From: a virus
DNA length: 28,107 bases
Reading direction: 5' to 3' (one strand)
IMG/VR virus record: IMGVR_UViG_3300032173_000031
Span: 1 to 28,107 of that record
The translations under genes and the position numbers were made by a program. Under the pieces are notes generated by a model. It did not search any database, was not told where the DNA came from, and worked only from the letters and a program-made list of their open reading frames with translations. Positions 26,763 to 28,107 of the stretch are shown here, piece by piece; within the stretch, counting starts at the first letter, position 1; each line of letters opens with the position of its first letter.

Positions 26763-26958
26763 CGTCGGCACACGGCGCGCCGGTGACGTGCATCGTCGGG
26801 TGCCCGCGCTCGAGTAGGCAGATGCGGGAGCCAATCCACGCCCCGCAGACGCTAGGCGGCTTCAGGGGGGCGACTCGAGAAGCGCCCAGCCTCTGTTTGC
26901 CCCTTGGCGCGCAGCTTGCGGCGCTCTGCGACGCGCTCGCGGCGGTCCCACCTGCCAT
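26752..26958 (-). CDS. Small Cys/His protein (start uncertain)
   Basis: The C-terminal 35 residues look genuine: VCGAWIGSRICLLERGHPTM then HVTGAPC. The pattern CG-x6-C-x4-GHP-x2-H is common in small phage and actinobacterial proteins and could bind zinc. The only ATG in frame far enough upstream is at 26958, with a weak GAGACG before it, giving 68 residues and a 107-base overlap with the gene at 26852-27211. The real start may be closer, at a non-ATG codon near 26870. It ends 11 bases inside the spanin-like gene on the other strand. No function can be given. Confidence 0.35.
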   Translation of the reverse strand: MAGGTAASASQSAASCAPRGKQRLGASRVAPLKPPSVCGAWIGSRICLLERGHPTMHVTGAPCADATA

Positions 26959-27211
26959 CGTCGTCTCGTTCAAGGCCTCGTTTGTCGCTGCGCGCGATCT
27001 CGTCCGCCTCGGCGAGGGCCTGGCGGGGCGAACTCGCCTCGGCGCCGGGGATTGCTCGGAGCACGGTAGCGATGGTCTCGAGGGCATGGTCGGCAGCCTC
27101 CCAGCGGATCCAGCTCGAGCCGTCCGCCGCATAGGGTGTCTGGTCGTGACACAGGACAAGCGTGCCGCCGTCAGGCAGCCGCAGCACGACATCGAAGACC
27201 GGGGCGGTCAT
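26852..27211 (-). CDS. Hypothetical phage protein
   Basis: A 119-residue protein, not recognised. The first half is a small beta-containing domain (APVFDVVLRLPDGGTLVLCH, then DQTPYAADGSSWIRWEAADH). The second half is very charged and helical (DEIARSDKRGLERDDDGRWD, then RRERVAERRKLRAKGQTEAG), which would suit nucleic acid binding or disorder. The ATG at 27211 overlaps the stop of the upstream frameshifted gene (ATGA, 27208-27211). This is the kind of overlap used by real genes in this phage and supports both assignments. Confidence 0.5.
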   Translation of the reverse strand: MTAPVFDVVLRLPDGGTLVLCHDQTPYAADGSSWIRWEAADHALETIATVLRAIPGAEASSPRQALAEADEIARSDKRGLERDDDGRWDRRERVAERRKLRAKGQTEAGRFSSRPPEAA

Positions 27212-27877
27212 GCGGACTCGGTGCGGCGGGCCGCGGGAACGCTACCAGCAATCGCCAGCAGCACGTCTCTAAACTCCTGCGGTGTGCGACTGGCGAGACG
27301 CTTCCCTACGCGAGGTAGGCGGTCGGCCCTGTCTCGACCGAGGTCCGATATCTGGGCGGTAGCTCTGCGAGGGTTGCGACGCGTATGATTCCCGCACCAA
27401 ATCACCCACGCCTTGACGTCTTGGTCGGCGACGAATCCCCAGCGCAGAGCTGGCAGCAACGTCACTCCGTAGGCGTAGAGCCAGGTCGACTTCTTGGCAG
27501 GGTGGCCGTAGCGCCCCTGCTCGACGCTGCACGCCCAGCCGCCACAGATGCCGCGCACCCATCCGCCGTGGCGCGGTGGCTCCGGTAGCTCGTACGTGTG
27601 CCAGGCGTCGCTGTGCGCCGGATGCTCCAGCACCCCCCCCCCACTTGCGCACAGCCGCGAGAGCAGAAGCGAAGCACCCACCATCGTCGCCCCGCTTATG
27701 CCCCCAGCGCGCCTCGACGAGCCCGGCGAGACGGCACCAGCGAGCGCACGGTGGGTGAGCCACTACCGGGTGCGGCCCGGCATATAGTCGCGCGTCGCGC
27801 TGCTCGTCCCATGGGTCGACGCAATCGAGCCCGAAGTAGGAGCCCCCCCTCTCGACGTAGAGCGCGGCGATGGTCAT
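27208..27877 (-). CDS. Phage protein with HPPC/EHP motifs, frameshifted at G10
   Basis: The gene is whole only if one G is removed from a run of ten (27633-27642). The first frame reads TIAALYVERGGSYFGLDCVD, then VVAHPPCARWCRLAG and CFASALAAVRKWGG. After the run the second frame continues VLEHPAHSDAWHTYELPEPP, then GRYGHPAKKSTWLYAYGV and RTPQEFRDVLLAIAGS. With nine G the join is KWGGVLEHP, which matches the usual form of this widespread phage family, about 220 residues long. HPPC and EHP resemble the PPC and ENP-type motifs of cytosine-5 methyltransferases, but the SAM-binding motif is not clear, so I do not claim activity. ATG 27877 overlaps an upstream stop (ATGA). Either a sequence error, a true pseudogene or a slippage switch. 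Confidence 0.6.
27633..27642 (-). repeat. Homopolymer run G10 (C10 on plus)
   Basis: Ten identical bases lie in the reading frame of the gene above, exactly where the frame breaks. Such runs change length easily in replication and in sequencing. Confidence 0.8.
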
Positions 27878-27956
27878 GACCGAACCCGCCGCGCTATCAC
27901 GACGACCGTGCCGCCGCCTGCTGCTTGCCGCTGTGCCACCGGCGTGCCAGTCGCAC

Positions 27957-27970
27957 CACGCTCGAGCGTG
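27957..27970. promoter_or_regulatory. 14-base palindrome upstream of the right minus-strand operon
   Basis: CACGCTCGAGCGTG is a perfect palindrome about 80 bases upstream of the ATG at 27877 and about 40 bases from the tRNA fragment. It does not match the AACG-N3-CGTT operators. It could be a regulator site or an integrase/excisionase accessory site at the prophage end. Confidence 0.35.
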
Positions 27971-28008
27971 CTTTCCTTGTGTTTCCGCGGCGATGGGAGT
28001 AGGAGCGA

Positions 28009-28058
28009 GCGGACTTTTAATCCGTTGGCCCCGGGTTCGAATCCCGGACGACCCACCA
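28009..28058 (+). other. 3' part of a tRNA-Lys (TTT) gene: attachment site
   Basis: The anticodon arm (GCGGA, loop CTTTTAA, TCCGT; 28009-28025) and the T arm (CCGGG, TTCGAAT, CCCGG; 28031-28047) are complete. They are followed by the 3' acceptor strand ACGACCC, the discriminator A and CCA (28048-28058). The 5' acceptor strand (expected GGGTCGT) and a proper D arm are absent upstream, so this is not a working tRNA. Such 3' fragments mark where a phage integrated into a tRNA gene, the intact copy lying at the other prophage end. The bases after 28058 hold no recognisable gene and are probably host DNA. Confidence 0.7.
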
Positions 28059-28107
28059 TCAAACCCTTATCTTTAGCCACTTTCAGCCGCTTCTTGCTGT
28101 GCGCCTG

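Noticed and set aside
26758-26790. Bidirectional terminator between the spanin-like gene and the minus operon
   Set aside because: There is a GC palindrome (CGGCGCGCCG), but no T runs on either side and the two genes overlap.
27983-28058. Complete tRNA-Lys gene
   Set aside because: The 5' acceptor strand that should pair with ACGACCC is not present, and there is no normal D arm.
27874-28080. Minus-strand frame through the tRNA fragment
   Set aside because: Most of it is the translation of tRNA DNA (GRPGFEPG). Its stop does overlap the next start, so a short real gene may have existed in the circular phage form, but no supported start is visible here.
1-28107. CRISPR array, insertion sequence, rRNA or intact integrase
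   Set aside because: No regularly spaced repeats, transposase, rRNA-like sequence or recombinase catalytic motifs were seen.

Overview
The window reads as the main part of a prophage of a short-tailed phage (podovirus) with P22-like virion architecture, ending at its right-hand attachment site. The DNA is GC-rich, with strong G/C preference at third codon positions. Genes are packed in operons with ATGA, GTGA or TGATG stop/start overlaps. Lipobox lipoproteins and a spanin-like protein suggest a Gram-negative host. High GC is compatible with a proteobacterium or myxobacterium, but I cannot name the host. No integrase is visible; it probably lies left of position 1.

Layout. (1) Positions 1-1138, minus strand: an accessory operon with a small Cys-rich protein, a minimal CheY-like receiver protein, a one-helix membrane protein and the start of a PD-(D/E)XK (Cas4/RecB-like) nuclease. 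Its promoter carries an AACG-N3-CGTT operator. (2) 1289-2397: a lipoprotein, then a lysis/lysogeny switch made of two divergent, paralogous HTH proteins separated by three more copies of the operator and a strong rightward promoter. (3) 2420-5528: early genes for a CII-like regulator, a ribbon-helix-helix protein, an adenine methyltransferase, a RusA-type resolvase and a replication initiator with iteron-like repeats inside it, probably the origin. (4) 5562-5777: a small protein that matches the Acb2/Tad1-hairpin anti-CBASS sponges. (5) 6027-9620: terminase small subunit, small structural or unknown genes, a minus-strand lipoprotein, and a large terminase split into ATPase and nuclease reading frames. 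(6) 9569-24569: portal, a signal-peptide-bearing decoration-like protein, scaffold, major capsid protein, connector, GNAT acetyltransferase, three DNA-ejection proteins, a gp10-like tail hub, a tail fibre and a glycine-rich tail fibre/spike. One ejection gene appears to hide a nested membrane-protein gene in another frame. (7) 24583-26762: a lysis cassette of two small membrane proteins, an amidase endolysin, a holin-like protein and a spanin-like protein. (8) 26752-27877, minus strand: an accessory operon convergent with the late genes, including a gene frameshifted at a run of ten G. (9) 28009-28058: the 3' part of a tRNA-Lys gene, the likely attachment core, followed by about 50 bases of probable host DNA.

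Working together: the two HTH proteins probably bind the same operators and choose between lysogeny and the early operons. The replication initiator, RusA and methyltransferase then copy, resolve and protect phage DNA. The terminase, portal and scaffold build heads, the ejection proteins and gp10-like hub deliver DNA, and the lysis cassette releases virions. The Acb2-like protein, the receiver-like protein, the nuclease and the lipoproteins look like counter-defence or host-modifying cargo. All functions are inferred by reading; no database search was run.
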